From the NCBI RefSeq assembly GCF_011684115.1, contig NZ_JAADJV010000001.1, positions 496,001-560,000 on the forward strand: a DNA stretch of 64,000 bases. The letters run 5' to 3'. Under the pieces are notes generated by a model. The model did no database searches. It was not told where the DNA came from and saw nothing but the letters and a program-made list of their open reading frames with translations. Of this stretch, positions 45,409 to 55,290 are shown in pieces. The position numbers and the translations under genes are program-made. The stretch's first letter is position 1. Every line of letters begins with the position of its first letter. Source of the DNA: Rahnella aceris (lineage in GTDB: Bacteria > Pseudomonadota > Gammaproteobacteria > Enterobacterales > Enterobacteriaceae).

Positions 45409-46042
45409 CGGCTCGGTCCTCCGTGCTAATTTTTTTGCCGCCGGTCAGCATCGCCACGAAGGTTTTCGGCACCAGCAGAACCATCAGTACGTGAATAATG
45501 ACGAACAGCAGTACGCCGCTCATCGCAAAGAAATGCACATAACGGGCGATATCAAAACCGCCAAACAACCAGACCAGACCGCTGAACTGCGCGGGTTTCC
45601 AGATCGACAAACCCGACAGCACCAGCAGCGCGCCCAGCAACAGAACACCGCTGTACATCAGTTTTTGCACCGCGTTGTACTGACCCAGCTTGTGCGGGAG
45701 TTTGAATGTCAGTGCGCGAACGCTATCGCGCCAGACCGTACGGGGCGAAAAGGGGAAAAAGTCGCGTCTGAAATGACCGCTGAAAATCCCCCACAGCAGA
45801 TAGAACAGGGCATTGGCCGCCAGCAGCCACATTACCGCCAGATGCCAGGCAATATTGCCACCCAGCCAGCCGCCGAGGGTGGTGTTCTGCGGGAAAGTGA
45901 AAGCGAAAAGCGGGTCGGCGTTATAAATCCCCCAGCCGCTCATCACCATGCCGATCATTGCCAGCAGATTGATCCAATGACAAATGCGAACCGGCCAGGA
46001 ATGAATCCGGCGCTTCCGGGGCGATGAGAGCTGAGGTTTCAC
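45401..46042 (-). CDS. Cytochrome b561-type membrane subunit
   Basis: This is an inner-membrane diheme cytochrome b of 213 residues with four to five membrane segments. It belongs to the cytochrome b561/hydrogenase type group. Candidate heme ligand histidines are in RICHWINLL, NIAWHLAVMW, YVHFFAMSG and VIIHVLMVL. It should pass electrons from the quinone pool to the molybdenum enzyme encoded next. It is not of the MsrQ family by eye. It is the second gene of a three-gene operon. Confidence 0.85.
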   Translation of the reverse strand: MKPQLSSPRKRRIHSWPVRICHWINLLAMIGMVMSGWGIYNADPLFAFTFPQNTTLGGWLGGNIAWHLAVMWLLAANALFYLLWGIFSGHFRRDFFPFSPRTVWRDSVRALTFKLPHKLGQYNAVQKLMYSGVLLLGALLVLSGLSIWKPAQFSGLVWLFGGFDIARYVHFFAMSGVLLFVIIHVLMVLLVPKTFVAMLTGGKKISTEDRADE

Positions 46043-46068
46043 GCTTAATCTCCTGTTGTTCGGCCGGA

Positions 46069-46692
46069 TTACATCGGCGGCGCGATGCCGTCTTTACCGG
46101 CAGCAATACCACGGGCAACCAGTGCACCTTTGTCATCTTTCATGGCAAACAATACGATTTTAGTGCCCGGTTTCAGCAGGCTGCGGTCGCCCGGCGCCAG
46201 CAGAACAACCGGTACATCGTCAGGCACAATGACCGTTTTCTCGGCATCGTGATATTTCACGGTCAGGGTGCGGCCATTGCTGTTCACCAGCTTGCCGACG
46301 GTGCCGTTGGTCATGGTATTGATTTTGCCATCGGCGGATTCAAACGGATTGAAGCCTTCACCGCTGCCGCGCAGGCTGGGTGCGAATACGTGCACTTCCA
46401 GTGCTTTCAGCGTGCCATTAGCCTGCGGAACGGCGGCCGTCCCGATGAAGCTGTCCGCTTTGATATCGCTGATCTGCCCTTTGGTGACGGCATTGATCTT
46501 GGTCTGGTCGGTCAGCTTAACGTCGAGTTTTTCGCCCTGACGTGTGGTGATTTGTACCGATGAGTCATTAACTGAGTCAATGGTTCCGCGTGTAGGTTTA
46601 ATCACATTATCGGCGGCAAATGCCGATGTCATCCCGCTGCACATCAGCAGGGAACCCAGTAACAGACCAGCGAGACGTGTTGGTGCATTCAT
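46069..46692 (-). CDS. Periplasmic beta-rich protein of unknown function
   Basis: This 207-residue protein has a signal peptide ending TSAFA and a mature part made of repeated short beta segments (GTIDSVNDSSVQITTRQGE, GTVGKLVNSNGRTLTVKYHD). The repeats have the pattern G-x-V/I-x-x-V-N...L-x-V, similar to DUF5666-type domains. I do not recognise a named family with certainty. It is the first gene of the operon with the cytochrome b and molybdenum enzyme. A structural or cofactor-protecting role is possible, but this is only a guess from context. Confidence 0.75.
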   Translation of the reverse strand: MNAPTRLAGLLLGSLLMCSGMTSAFAADNVIKPTRGTIDSVNDSSVQITTRQGEKLDVKLTDQTKINAVTKGQISDIKADSFIGTAAVPQANGTLKALEVHVFAPSLRGSGEGFNPFESADGKINTMTNGTVGKLVNSNGRTLTVKYHDAEKTVIVPDDVPVVLLAPGDRSLLKPGTKIVLFAMKDDKGALVARGIAAGKDGIAPPM

Positions 46693-46797
46693 GATTAATT
46701 CTCCATTTTCCAGCGTTTTTTCATTCTGTTAGATGAATCACTGAACCTGCCAGTGATGAATAACTTTCTTAAGAGTGGACGATAAACCGGTATTGGC

Positions 46798-46829
46798 TGA
46801 TGACAAATTGATGACAAAATTGTCATCAA
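46798..46829. promoter_or_regulatory. CusR/HprR-like response-regulator box
   Basis: TTGATGACAA and TTGTCATCAA surround two bases at 46808-46829. The core TGACAA-N2-TTGTCA equals the known CusR-type box. Another TGATGACAAA copy directly precedes it. It lies between the divergent oxidoreductase operon and the regulator gene, so it could control both. Confidence 0.75.
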
Positions 46830-46905
46830 AGGTGTCTGACGAAACTGATAAACTTTCGGGTGAATCATTCTCTAGGTGAATGGTCATGCGGCGCTGAGGG
46901 CCTGA

Positions 46906-47580
46906 ATGCGAATACTGGTGATTGAAGACGATGTCAGTACAGGCGATTACCTGAAAAAAGGGCTGACAGAAGCAGGTTACAGCGTAGATCTGGCGCGCAA
47001 CGGTGCCGACGGCCTGTTTCTGGCGCTGGAAGAGGGGTACGACGCGGTGATCCTCGACGTCATGCTGCCGGGGCTGAACGGCTGGCAGGTGATGGAAGTC
47101 CTGCGCAAAAAAAGCGACGTGCCGGTACTGTTTCTCACCGCCCGCGATGAAGTACAGGATCGCATTCACGGGCTGGAGCTGGGGGCTGACGACTATCTCA
47201 TCAAACCGTTCTCCTTCACCGAACTGGTGTTGCGTATCCGCACCTTGCTGCGCCGCCCGGCCGCCCGTGAGCCGGATGCGTATTCGGTGGCGGATCTGAA
47301 TCTTGATGTGCTGCGCCGCCGCGTGACCCGTCAGGATCAGACCATCGCACTGACCAATAAGGAATTCATGTTGCTGCAGTTGCTGATGCGCCGCGAGGGT
47401 GAGGTTCTGTCGCGCACCATGATCGCCTCGCAGGTCTGGGACATGAATTTCGACAGTGATACCAATGTAGTGGATGTCGCCATTAAGCGCCTGCGTGCCA
47501 AGGTTGACCGCAGCTTTGAGGTGAAACTGATCCATACCGTGCGTGGCATTGGTTACGTGTGCGAAGTGCGACATGAGTGA
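46906..47580 (+). CDS. OmpR-family response regulator, heavy-metal/redox type
   Basis: This is a two-component response regulator of 224 residues. The receiver domain has the acidic pair EDD (8-9), phospho-acceptor D51 and the switch lysine in YLIKPFSF. The C-terminal winged helix ([35 protein letters not shown]) is of the CusR/CopR/HprR class. GAGGG precedes the ATG at 46906. The stop overlaps the kinase start. A matching palindromic box lies upstream. Divergence from a molybdenum-oxidoreductase operon recalls E. coli hprRS with msrPQ. Confidence 0.92.
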   Translation: MRILVIEDDVSTGDYLKKGLTEAGYSVDLARNGADGLFLALEEGYDAVILDVMLPGLNGWQVMEVLRKKSDVPVLFLTARDEVQDRIHGLELGADDYLIKPFSFTELVLRIRTLLRRPAAREPDAYSVADLNLDVLRRRVTRQDQTIALTNKEFMLLQLLMRREGEVLSRTMIASQVWDMNFDSDTNVVDVAIKRLRAKVDRSFEVKLIHTVRGIGYVCEVRHE

Positions 47581-49009
47581 TCGTCAATTGACTCACCTCC
47601 CGAAACGCGCCATGTCGCTGACGCTTCGCGCCACCTTACTTTTCGCGCTGATCGCCTCGATGGTGGTCAGTGCCGTCGGTTTCTACCTCTATTACTCGAT
47701 GGATAAAGAACTGGTACGCCGCGCGGATTACCAGGTCAGCGGGCGTGTGCAGTATTTCCGTCATCTGCTTGCCAACGAATTCCCGCTGTCGCAACTCAGC
47801 CGTAATCCCGGCCTGTTTGAAAATATGCTTGGCAATGAGCGCGATATCCTGACGTTTCGTCTGTCCGGTGAGAAGCTATTGATCAACGTCAATCCGTCGC
47901 GGCTGGCATTGCCCCCGGTAGCGGCGGTGCCTGACGGCCAGCCGCTGACGCTGAATACGGTGCATCATCTCACCGCCGCCGATGGTACGCCGGTACGCTT
48001 TGCCCGTGCGGCGGTACAGATTCAGGACGGGCGGACAGTTGAAATCACCGGCGCGCATTTCATGACCGAGGAGTCGCGTCTGTTGCAGACTTTCCGCTGG
48101 GAAATTATTGGCGCGGTGTTATTCGCTTATTTGCTGATTGCCGCACTGGGTTATCTGGTGATCCGCCGCGGATTGCGGCCGCTGCGCAATATGGCGCATG
48201 AAGCGGCGCAGATCCATCCGGCCAGTCTGTCTACGCGTTTGTCTTCGGAAAATGCGCCGCAGGAATTGCAGCAATTAATTTATTCTTTCAATGACATGCT
48301 GGACCGGCTCGCCGAGGGGTATCAGCGGCTGACGCAATTTTCCGCCGATCTGGCGCATGAAATCCGCACCCCGGTGGGGGCACTGATGGGGCATTGTCAG
48401 GTGGCGTTATATCAGCCCCGGACGGTGGAAGAATACGAAACGCTGCTGGCGAACAATATAGAAGAGCTGGAACGCATTTCACGTATGGTGGAAAACATTC
48501 TGTTCCTGGCGCGTGCTTCCGATGCGCGCTCGGTTCTGACCATCACCAGTATTGATGTTTCATCTGAAATTACCCGTATCCAGGAATATTTCGAAGGGCT
48601 GGCCGAAGAGCGTGAAATGACGCTTCACGGGCAAGGTGAGGGAACCTTGCATGCGGATGCGATCCTTTTCCAGCGCGCGCTGAGTAATCTGGTCGCTAAT
48701 GCGGTGCGTTATGGCCGCGAGGGAAGTGCCATCGTGCTGCGCGCCGAACCCCATGCAAAAGGCATGAATATCCGGGTGATCAGTCAGGGTGAGCCTGTTC
48801 CGCCGGAAAAACTCGGAAAACTTTTCGACCGCTTCTATCGCGCGGATGCTTCACGTAGCGAAGGTGGCAGTTCCAGCGGCCTTGGATTGTCGATTGTTCA
48901 GGCCATTATGGCCCTGCATCAGGGAAGTGTCAGCGTAACCAGTTCCGCACAGGGAGAAACGTGTTTTACCCTTTATTTTCCCGTATCCGACCGCAAGCTT
49001 TCTCAATAG
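47573..49009 (+). CDS. Sensor histidine kinase, heavy-metal/redox type
   Basis: This is an inner-membrane histidine kinase of 478 residues. A first membrane segment (about residues 19-40) is followed by a periplasmic sensor of roughly 130 residues and a second membrane segment ([16 protein letters not shown]). HAMP, HisKA (phospho-His in DLAHEIRTP) and HATPase (N box [11 protein letters not shown]2 box [13 protein letters not shown]) follow. The class is that of CusS/HprS. The ATG at 47573 overlaps the regulator stop. The sensor lacks obvious metal-binding clusters, so the signal, metal or oxidant, is open. Confidence 0.9.
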   Translation: MSDRQLTHLPKRAMSLTLRATLLFALIASMVVSAVGFYLYYSMDKELVRRADYQVSGRVQYFRHLLANEFPLSQLSRNPGLFENMLGNERDILTFRLSGEKLLINVNPSRLALPPVAAVPDGQPLTLNTVHHLTAADGTPVRFARAAVQIQDGRTVEITGAHFMTEESRLLQTFRWEIIGAVLFAYLLIAALGYLVIRRGLRPLRNMAHEAAQIHPASLSTRLSSENAPQELQQLIYSFNDMLDRLAEGYQRLTQFSADLAHEIRTPVGALMGHCQVALYQPRTVEEYETLLANNIEELERISRMVENILFLARASDARSVLTITSIDVSSEITRIQEYFEGLAEEREMTLHGQGEGTLHADAILFQRALSNLVANAVRYGREGSAIVLRAEPHAKGMNIRVISQGEPVPPEKLGKLFDRFYRADASRSEGGSSSGLGLSIVQAIMALHQGSVSVTSSAQGETCFTLYFPVSDRKLSQ

Positions 49010-49241
49010 TTTCTCAATGAAAGGGAAAAATTGCGTAAAAAAAGCCGGAATATATCTTTTTCATGTAATTGAAATAAAAAGGATTCGTTAATTTTGTTAC
49101 ATTATCACATTGGAAGTCACCATTCAGTTTGAACGAAAATGCTCAGCCCGGAGTCTATATGTCCTAAGGAGTGGGTTCCAACCTCCGGTATGAGCGGTTA
49201 GTACAACGCAGCCAGACTCACAAAAGAGCCAGTTATTGCCA

Positions 49242-50918
49242 ATGCATAAAATTCGTACACTTTCGCAACAGAGCATTTCTTTGTTCGTTGCACTTTACCT
49301 GGGGCTTCTGCTAAACCTTCCGATTTTCATCCGTCGTTATCAGCAACTGCATTATGACAATGCCTTGTCGATTGCTGTCGAAATGGTTGCCTGTTTTGCC
49401 CTGGTCTATTTCCTTTGTATGTTGCTGTCGTATACCGGAAAAACCGTTTTCCGTGTCCTGATGACCGCTATCGTGATTTCCTCTGCCGCCGCCAGTTACT
49501 ACATGATCCTGTTTAACGTTGATATCGGCTACGGAATTTTAGCGGCAGCGCTGGCGTCTGATTCCATTGATTTATCCAAAGAATCTATCGGAACACATTT
49601 CATCGCCTGGACCGTGCTGGTGAGTTTGTTGCCGGTACTGTTGCTGTGGCTGAGCAAAATGCCGGGTGCGGCTCTCAAACAAACGACTTTTAAAAGACTG
49701 GCGGTCAGAACCCTGCTGCTTGCGGTCTCCGGCCTGCTTTGTTACATGCCGCTGCAACTGATGGGCAAAGTGCAGGATCGCCATGACATCGTAAACAACC
49801 GCATGATGGCGAGTTATGGCGGTGTGGTTGCCGGCACGTATTCGCCGTCAAACTGGCTTTCGGCGCTGGGTTTGTATACTTACAGCAGTTACAGCCAGGC
49901 GGAAGACACCAAAAATCTGTACGATCCGGCCAAACATTTCACGTATACCGCACCGGCAGATGCCAAAGATATGTACGTGGTGTTTGTGATCGGCGAGAGC
50001 GCCCGCCGCGACCATATGGGGCTGTACGGCTACGACCGTGACAACACGCCAAATCTCGACAAAGAGAAAAATTTGGTCGCCCTGCAGGGCTATTCCTGTG
50101 ATACCGCCACCAAGCTTTCCTTGCGCTGTATGTTTGTCCGCGAAGGCGGGGCATCTGAAGAGCCACAGCGTACGCTGAAAGAAATGAACGTCTTTTCCGT
50201 GCTGAAAAGTAATGGCTGGAGTTCAGAGTTATATTCCATGCAGAGTGAAGCCTGGTTCTATAACAAAACCCGTGCGGATGATTATTCGCTGCGTGAAAAC
50301 ATCGCGTCCGAAAAGCGCAACGCCGGTAAGCCGGTGGATGACATGCTGCTCATCGATGAAATGAAAGACTCGATGAATAACCATCCTAAAGGTAAGCATC
50401 TGATTATCCTGCATACCAAGGGTTCTCATTATCTGTATTCAGACCGTTATCCGCGTTCTTTCGCTAAATATAAGCCGGAATGTATGGGCATCGATGATTC
50501 CTGTTCCACCGGGGAAATGATTAACGCTTACGATAATTCACTGCTGTATACCGATTACTTCCTGTCGCAGGTCTTTGACCAGTTACGCGATAAGAATGCG
50601 ATCGTGTTCTACGCCTCCGATCACGGTGAGTCGATTTCGAAAAGCATGCATTTCCACGGTACACCGCGTGATCATGCGCCAGCCGAGCAACGTACGGTGC
50701 CGATCATGGTCTGGGCGTCGGACAAATTCCTGGCGAATGATCAGAACAAGGCCAGTTTCCAACAACTGCAAAAAATGGCTGCCGAGAAGAAACCGGCGTT
50801 CCATGAAAAACTGTATGACACCATTCTGGGCTGTATCGGTTATACCTCGCCAAATGGCGGGATTGTCGAGCAGCACAACTGGTGCCATGTGCCTGATCAG
50901 GCAGCCGCCACAAAATAA
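49242..50918 (+). CDS. eptB: Kdo2-lipid A phosphoethanolamine 7''-transferase EptB
   Basis: This is an inner-membrane enzyme that adds phosphoethanolamine to the outer Kdo of lipopolysaccharide. The 558 residues have five N-terminal membrane segments and a periplasmic alkaline-phosphatase-type domain. Catalytic landmarks are VIGESARRDHMG, the nucleophile Thr in CDTATKLSLRCMF and the metal site DHGES. It aligns along its length with E. coli EptB (563 aa), closer than with OpgE, which sits next to ompX in E. coli. The ATG at 49242 is preferred over a TTG two codons earlier. Confidence 0.93.
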   Translation: MHKIRTLSQQSISLFVALYLGLLLNLPIFIRRYQQLHYDNALSIAVEMVACFALVYFLCMLLSYTGKTVFRVLMTAIVISSAAASYYMILFNVDIGYGILAAALASDSIDLSKESIGTHFIAWTVLVSLLPVLLLWLSKMPGAALKQTTFKRLAVRTLLLAVSGLLCYMPLQLMGKVQDRHDIVNNRMMASYGGVVAGTYSPSNWLSALGLYTYSSYSQAEDTKNLYDPAKHFTYTAPADAKDMYVVFVIGESARRDHMGLYGYDRDNTPNLDKEKNLVALQGYSCDTATKLSLRCMFVREGGASEEPQRTLKEMNVFSVLKSNGWSSELYSMQSEAWFYNKTRADDYSLRENIASEKRNAGKPVDDMLLIDEMKDSMNNHPKGKHLIILHTKGSHYLYSDRYPRSFAKYKPECMGIDDSCSTGEMINAYDNSLLYTDYFLSQVFDQLRDKNAIVFYASDHGESISKSMHFHGTPRDHAPAEQRTVPIMVWASDKFLANDQNKASFQQLQKMAAEKKPAFHEKLYDTILGCIGYTSPNGGIVEQHNWCHVPDQAAATK

Positions 50919-51059
50919 TCTTTGCTGAATCTGCCGCCTTTTTCTGATGATGGGAGAAGGCGGCGACATATCCCTCTTTTTCAGTCACAATCGGTTAACA
51001 ACAAAATACCCGTCATATTGAGGGTATTATTTTTGCTTTTTTATCAGGGCCGATAACCG

Positions 51060-52172
51060 ATGCAAGCATTACGAATAACCATTTGCGTACTGACGGTCAT
51101 TATGACCCTGCTGACGCTTCTTCCTGTGTCGCGCAATCAGCGCTGGTGGGTGCGTGTCTGGGATTTTCCGCGTTTACAGATGGCCTCGCTGTGCCTGTTT
51201 TTTCTGCTGACTGAACTGGCGATCATGCCGTTCGGTGATGCGATCACCACCACGGTGATCATCCTGACCGTTGCCTGCATGGCGTATCAGAGTTGGTGGA
51301 TTTTGCCTTATACCCGCCTGTATCCGGTACAGGTGAAGAAAACGGTGCCCAACGGCCATTCGCGTATCAAGATCATGAACAGCAATGTGCTGACCACTAA
51401 CCGTGAGCCGGAAAAATTACTCGCGCAGGTCAGGCATTATCAACCGGATATTCTGGTGCTGCTGGAAACCGATCAGTGGTGGGAAGATCAGATGGCAGAA
51501 CTGGATGCCGATTATCCGCACAGCCTGCGCTGTCCGCTGGAAAATCTGTACGGTATGCATGTGTATTCGCGCCTGCCGATGCAGGCGGCGAAGATTCAGT
51601 ATCTGGTGGCTGATGATATTCCTTCTATGCATTTTCGCGCTGAACTGCCGTCCGGCGAGCAGGTGATTTTGCACTGTCTGCACCCGATGCCGCCCAGCCC
51701 GACAGAAGCGGATGAATCCACCAGTCGTGACGGGGAACTGGTTGCTGTCGGACACACGGCCGCGAAAGCGCGTTACCCGACCATTGTCACCGGCGACCTG
51801 AATGACGTGGCCTGGTCGCGCACCACGCGGCTGTTCATGAAAATCAGTGGCCTGCTGGATCCTCGCCGCGGTCGTGGCATGTACAACACCTTCCATGCCA
51901 GTTATCCGTTCCTGCGCTGGCCGCTGGATCACGTTTTCCACAGCAAAGATTTCACCCTGATTGATCTGAAACGTCTTGATTTTATGGGTTCAGATCACTT
52001 CCCGATCCTGGTGGAACTGGCGCTGACGCCTTCTCAGGGTATCGATCAGGAATCATTGGAAATCGACAATGAAGACATTGAGGAAGCGGAAGAAAAACTG
52101 TCCGGTGCCGGGGTGAAAAGCAGTGATGTGCACAAGGCTGACAAGCTTAACCAGCCGGTTTACGGACGTTAA
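51060..52172 (+). CDS. Membrane-anchored endonuclease/exonuclease/phosphatase family protein
   Basis: This is a 370-residue protein with three N-terminal membrane segments followed by an EEP domain. Active-site elements are NSNVLTTNREP, VLLETDQWW, HCLHP, GDLNDVAWS and SDHFPILVEL. EEP enzymes hydrolyse phosphodiesters in nucleic acids, sphingomyelin or phosphoinositides, and the substrate here is unknown. The tail from about 320 is acidic and hydrophilic. Two bases separate its stop from the next gene, a LysR-type regulator, so the two may be cotranscribed. Confidence 0.88.
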   Translation: MQALRITICVLTVIMTLLTLLPVSRNQRWWVRVWDFPRLQMASLCLFFLLTELAIMPFGDAITTTVIILTVACMAYQSWWILPYTRLYPVQVKKTVPNGHSRIKIMNSNVLTTNREPEKLLAQVRHYQPDILVLLETDQWWEDQMAELDADYPHSLRCPLENLYGMHVYSRLPMQAAKIQYLVADDIPSMHFRAELPSGEQVILHCLHPMPPSPTEADESTSRDGELVAVGHTAAKARYPTIVTGDLNDVAWSRTTRLFMKISGLLDPRRGRGMYNTFHASYPFLRWPLDHVFHSKDFTLIDLKRLDFMGSDHFPILVELALTPSQGIDQESLEIDNEDIEEAEEKLSGAGVKSSDVHKADKLNQPVYGR

Positions 52173-52174
52173 TC

Positions 52175-53089
52175 ATGAGCAGTGAACGTGAGCGTTTGCC
52201 GCTGGCTGAAGACTTACAGGTCTTCCTGGCGGTAGTGAATAAGCAAAGTTTTGCCGCTGCCGCTATCGAACTGGGGCAGTCACCGGCGTATGTCAGCAAG
52301 CGTATTCAGATCCTCGAAGAGTCGCTCAACTGTCGTTTGCTGCACAGGTCAACAAAGGGTGTGCGGCTGACAGAAGACGGCGAGCGCACGCAGCGATGGG
52401 CGTTACAAATTCTCGATACCTTTGATCAGTTCATCGGTGACCTGTCAGATTCGCGCAGTGAAGCGCGTGGCAACGTGCATATTTGCAGCTCGTTTGGTTT
52501 CGGACGTTGCCATGTGGCTCCGGCGATAGCGGAACTGGCGGCACGTTATCCGCAACTCAATCTGCGCCTTGATCTTTTCGACCGCGTGGTGGATTTGGTC
52601 GCGGAAGGTATTGATCTGGAAATTCTGGTCGGCGATGACGTACCTGAGCAGTACATCGGCAAAAAACTGGCGCAGCACCAGCGGATCCTCTGCGCATCAA
52701 AGGAATATCTGGCTGCTCACGGCACGCCTGACTCACCGCAAGCGCTGGCGCAGCATCAGTGTCTGGTGATCAAAGAGCGCGACAATCCTTTTGGCATCTG
52801 GTCGCTTACGGGAGAAGGCAAGGAACACCGCGTCAGGGTGAAAGGGGCGCTCTCATCGAACAGTGGCGAAGTGGTATTACAGTGGGCGCTGAAACACCAT
52901 GGCATCATTTTGCGTTCACAGTGGGATGTTCAGCCTTATCTTTCCCGTGGTGAACTGGTGCGGGTGCTGCCGCAATATTCCCAACCCGCCAGCGTCTGGG
53001 CAGTTTATCCCACGCGGCTGGCGGATTCGGCAAAATTGCGGGTCTGTGTTGAGTTTCTGCAACAGCGATTCAGCCAGTTACCGGGCTGA
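52175..53089 (+). CDS. LysR-family regulator, DmlR-like
   Basis: This is a LysR-type regulator of 304 residues with N-terminal helix-turn-helix (SFAAAAIELGQSPAYVSKRI) and C-terminal ligand domain. By eye it is similar to E. coli DmlR, the activator of D-malate dehydrogenase dmlA. It converges on the leuCD-like pair, with six bases between the stops. Typical LysR targets lie divergent instead, so the link to the dehydratase genes is uncertain. The ATG at 52175 gives MSSERERLPLAEDLQVFL. Confidence 0.85.
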   Translation: MSSERERLPLAEDLQVFLAVVNKQSFAAAAIELGQSPAYVSKRIQILEESLNCRLLHRSTKGVRLTEDGERTQRWALQILDTFDQFIGDLSDSRSEARGNVHICSSFGFGRCHVAPAIAELAARYPQLNLRLDLFDRVVDLVAEGIDLEILVGDDVPEQYIGKKLAQHQRILCASKEYLAAHGTPDSPQALAQHQCLVIKERDNPFGIWSLTGEGKEHRVRVKGALSSNSGEVVLQWALKHHGIILRSQWDVQPYLSRGELVRVLPQYSQPASVWAVYPTRLADSAKLRVCVEFLQQRFSQLPG

Positions 53090-53095
53090 CGCTTA

Positions 53096-53704
53096 TTACG
53101 CCAGCCACGGATTGCGCTGCAAATGCGCCTGCTGAAACTGACTGATTTCATCGCGAAATTGCAGTGTTGTACCGATGGCATCCAGCCCGTTAAGTAGCGC
53201 AATCTTACTCAGTTCATCGATAGCAAAATCAATCCGTTCACCATTTTGCAGGATGATTTTTTGCGCGGATAAATCGACAGTCATTTCATTTTTATCGCCA
53301 TGGATCACCGCCTGCGCCATTTGCAACCACTGCGCGGGATCCAGTTGCACTGTAAGCACGCCGTTGCGCTGACAGTTATCGAAGAAAATTCCCGCGAACG
53401 TGGTGCCGATCAGCGCCCGGATACCGAGCTGTTTCAGCCCCCATACCGCATGTTCACGGCTGGAACCGCAGCCAAAATTCGGACCGACCAGCAGGAATTT
53501 CGTCCCCTGCCATTGGGGCTGATTGAGGATAAACGCCGGATCGGGCGAGCCGTCCGCCAGAAAACGCAGATCGAAAAACACCCCGCGATCTAAACCGTTG
53601 CGGTCGATGCCTTTGAGAAACTGTTTTGGCATGATCACATCGGTGTCCACATTCGCCGCAGGCAACGGCGCGGCAATACCGGTCAGTGTAGTAAATGCTT
53701 CCAT
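53096..53704 (-). CDS. leuD2: 3-isopropylmalate dehydratase-type small subunit (second LeuD)
   Basis: This is the small (swivel) subunit of an aconitase-superfamily hydro-lyase. The 202 residues contain LPAANVDTDVIMPKQFLKGI and the substrate-loop segment LVGPNFGCGSSREHAVWGL, both diagnostic for LeuD. It follows the large subunit by nine bases and should form a heterodimer with it. An AAGGAG site precedes the ATG at 53704. No other leu gene is nearby, so this is probably a paralogue with a related substrate such as citramalate or another 2-alkylmalate. That is inference. Confidence 0.9.
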   Translation of the reverse strand: MEAFTTLTGIAAPLPAANVDTDVIMPKQFLKGIDRNGLDRGVFFDLRFLADGSPDPAFILNQPQWQGTKFLLVGPNFGCGSSREHAVWGLKQLGIRALIGTTFAGIFFDNCQRNGVLTVQLDPAQWLQMAQAVIHGDKNEMTVDLSAQKIILQNGERIDFAIDELSKIALLNGLDAIGTTLQFRDEISQFQQAHLQRNPWLA

Positions 53705-53713
53705 GATGACTCC

Positions 53714-55120
53714 TTACAGGTCACGGACATCGGTCAGATGGCCACAAATAGCCGCTGCCGCAACCATCGCCGGGCTCATCAGATGGGTGCGTGCGCCCGC
53801 ACCCTGACGGCCTTCAAAATTACGGTTGGTGCTGGATGCACAGCGGTCGCTGGGCGACAGCACGTCGTCGTTCATTGCCAGACACATTGAGCAACCCGAT
53901 TGTCGCCATTCGAAACCGGCCTGGATAAATATCTCCGCCAGACCTTCCTGCTCAGCCTGTGCCCGAACCTGACTGGAGCCTGGAACAATTATCGCCCGCA
54001 CTGTGGCGGCGACGCTTTTACCGCGCACGACGTCTGCCGCTGCCCGTAAATCTTCAATACGCGCGTTGGTGCACGAGCCGATAAACGCGTGGCTGACAGG
54101 AATGCTGTTAAGCGACTGACCGGCACGCAATCCCATATAGCGGAGTGCACGTTGCAGATCCTGGCGGCGTGAGGCATCCGGTTCGGCTTGCGGATCAGGC
54201 ACCTGACCGTTTATCGCCAGTGCCTGATCGGGGCTGGTCCCCCAGCTGACCATCGGCGCGATCTCTTCCGCACACAGTGTCACTTCACGATCAAAAACGG
54301 CATCCGGATCACTGCGTAATTCGCGCCAGACCTCCACGGCATCCCGCCACTGCTGGCCTTTTGGCGCGCGTGGTTTGTCTTGCAGATAGGCAAACACTTT
54401 ATCGTCGGGTGCCATGAACGCGCCACGCGCACCGGCTTCCACGGCCATATTACAAATGGTCATACGACCTTCAACGCTCAGCATGTCGATACCCGGTCCG
54501 CAGAATTCGATGGCATAACCGGTCGCGCCCGCCGCCCCGATTTTTGCCACCAGCGCCATCACCAGGTCTTTGGCCGTGATACCTGTCGCCAGTGTGCCAG
54601 TGACGGTAACCCGCATGGTTTTCAGGCGCTTATACACCAGTGTTTGCGTCGCCAGAAGATGTTCAATTTCCGAGGTGCCGATACCAAAACCAAACGCCCC
54701 TAATGCGCCGTATGTGGTGGTGTGGCTGTCTCCGGCGGCAATGACCATACCGGGCAGGATAAAGCCCTGTTCCGGTGCAACAACATGTTCGATCCCCTGA
54801 CGTTTATCGAGAATATCGAACAACTCAATGCCAAATTCGGCGCAGTTCTCAGCCAGATATGACACCTGACGCGCGCCACCGGCATCCGGCATCTGACGGG
54901 TGCGTAGCGGTGCCGTCGGGTTGACGTGATCGACTACCGCCAGTGAGGTTTCCGGCCGCCATACGCGACGGCTGGCTTCACGCAAACCGCTAAACGCCTG
55001 CGGGCTGGTGTACTCGTTAATCACCTGCCGGTCGATGTAAAGCAACACGTGGCCCTTGTCATCCAGCGTACGAACGCTGTGGCTGTCGATGTGTTTTTCA
55101 TACAGCGTTTTTGGCTTCAT
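53714..55120 (-). CDS. leuC2: 3-isopropylmalate dehydratase-type large subunit (second LeuC)
   Basis: This is the large subunit, carrying the [4Fe-4S] cluster, of an aconitase-superfamily dehydratase. The 468 residues have cluster cysteines in SHAFIGSCTNARIEDLRAA and GCSMCLAMNDD. The family segments AAGDSHTTTYGALGAFGFGI and RCASSTNRNFEGRQGAGART are also present. The usual LeuC motif MDHNVST is replaced by VDHVNPT, and the protein is clearly diverged from E. coli LeuC. This points to a paralogue with a different substrate. It is transcribed with the small subunit. Confidence 0.9.
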   Translation of the reverse strand: MKPKTLYEKHIDSHSVRTLDDKGHVLLYIDRQVINEYTSPQAFSGLREASRRVWRPETSLAVVDHVNPTAPLRTRQMPDAGGARQVSYLAENCAEFGIELFDILDKRQGIEHVVAPEQGFILPGMVIAAGDSHTTTYGALGAFGFGIGTSEIEHLLATQTLVYKRLKTMRVTVTGTLATGITAKDLVMALVAKIGAAGATGYAIEFCGPGIDMLSVEGRMTICNMAVEAGARGAFMAPDDKVFAYLQDKPRAPKGQQWRDAVEVWRELRSDPDAVFDREVTLCAEEIAPMVSWGTSPDQALAINGQVPDPQAEPDASRRQDLQRALRYMGLRAGQSLNSIPVSHAFIGSCTNARIEDLRAAADVVRGKSVAATVRAIIVPGSSQVRAQAEQEGLAEIFIQAGFEWRQSGCSMCLAMNDDVLSPSDRCASSTNRNFEGRQGAGARTHLMSPAMVAAAAICGHLTDVRDL

Positions 55121-55290
55121 TTCATTGCCCTGATAAACGTAACGGATAATGCCAGCGTCGCAACTTCACGCTTATCGGGCAACGGCCTGAGTGTGATGAG
55201 TCAAAACACAGATCGTGAATCAGCGATCTTCACTTGTGGCCTTGTTGCCAACCGGCGAGCGACTAAGATGGGTAAAAAAGGAGAAAACCC

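Noticed and set aside
46732..47580. Large minus-strand open frame (46738-47574) opposite the response regulator
   Set aside because: It is the antisense of a clear OmpR-family gene. The codon pattern follows the plus strand.
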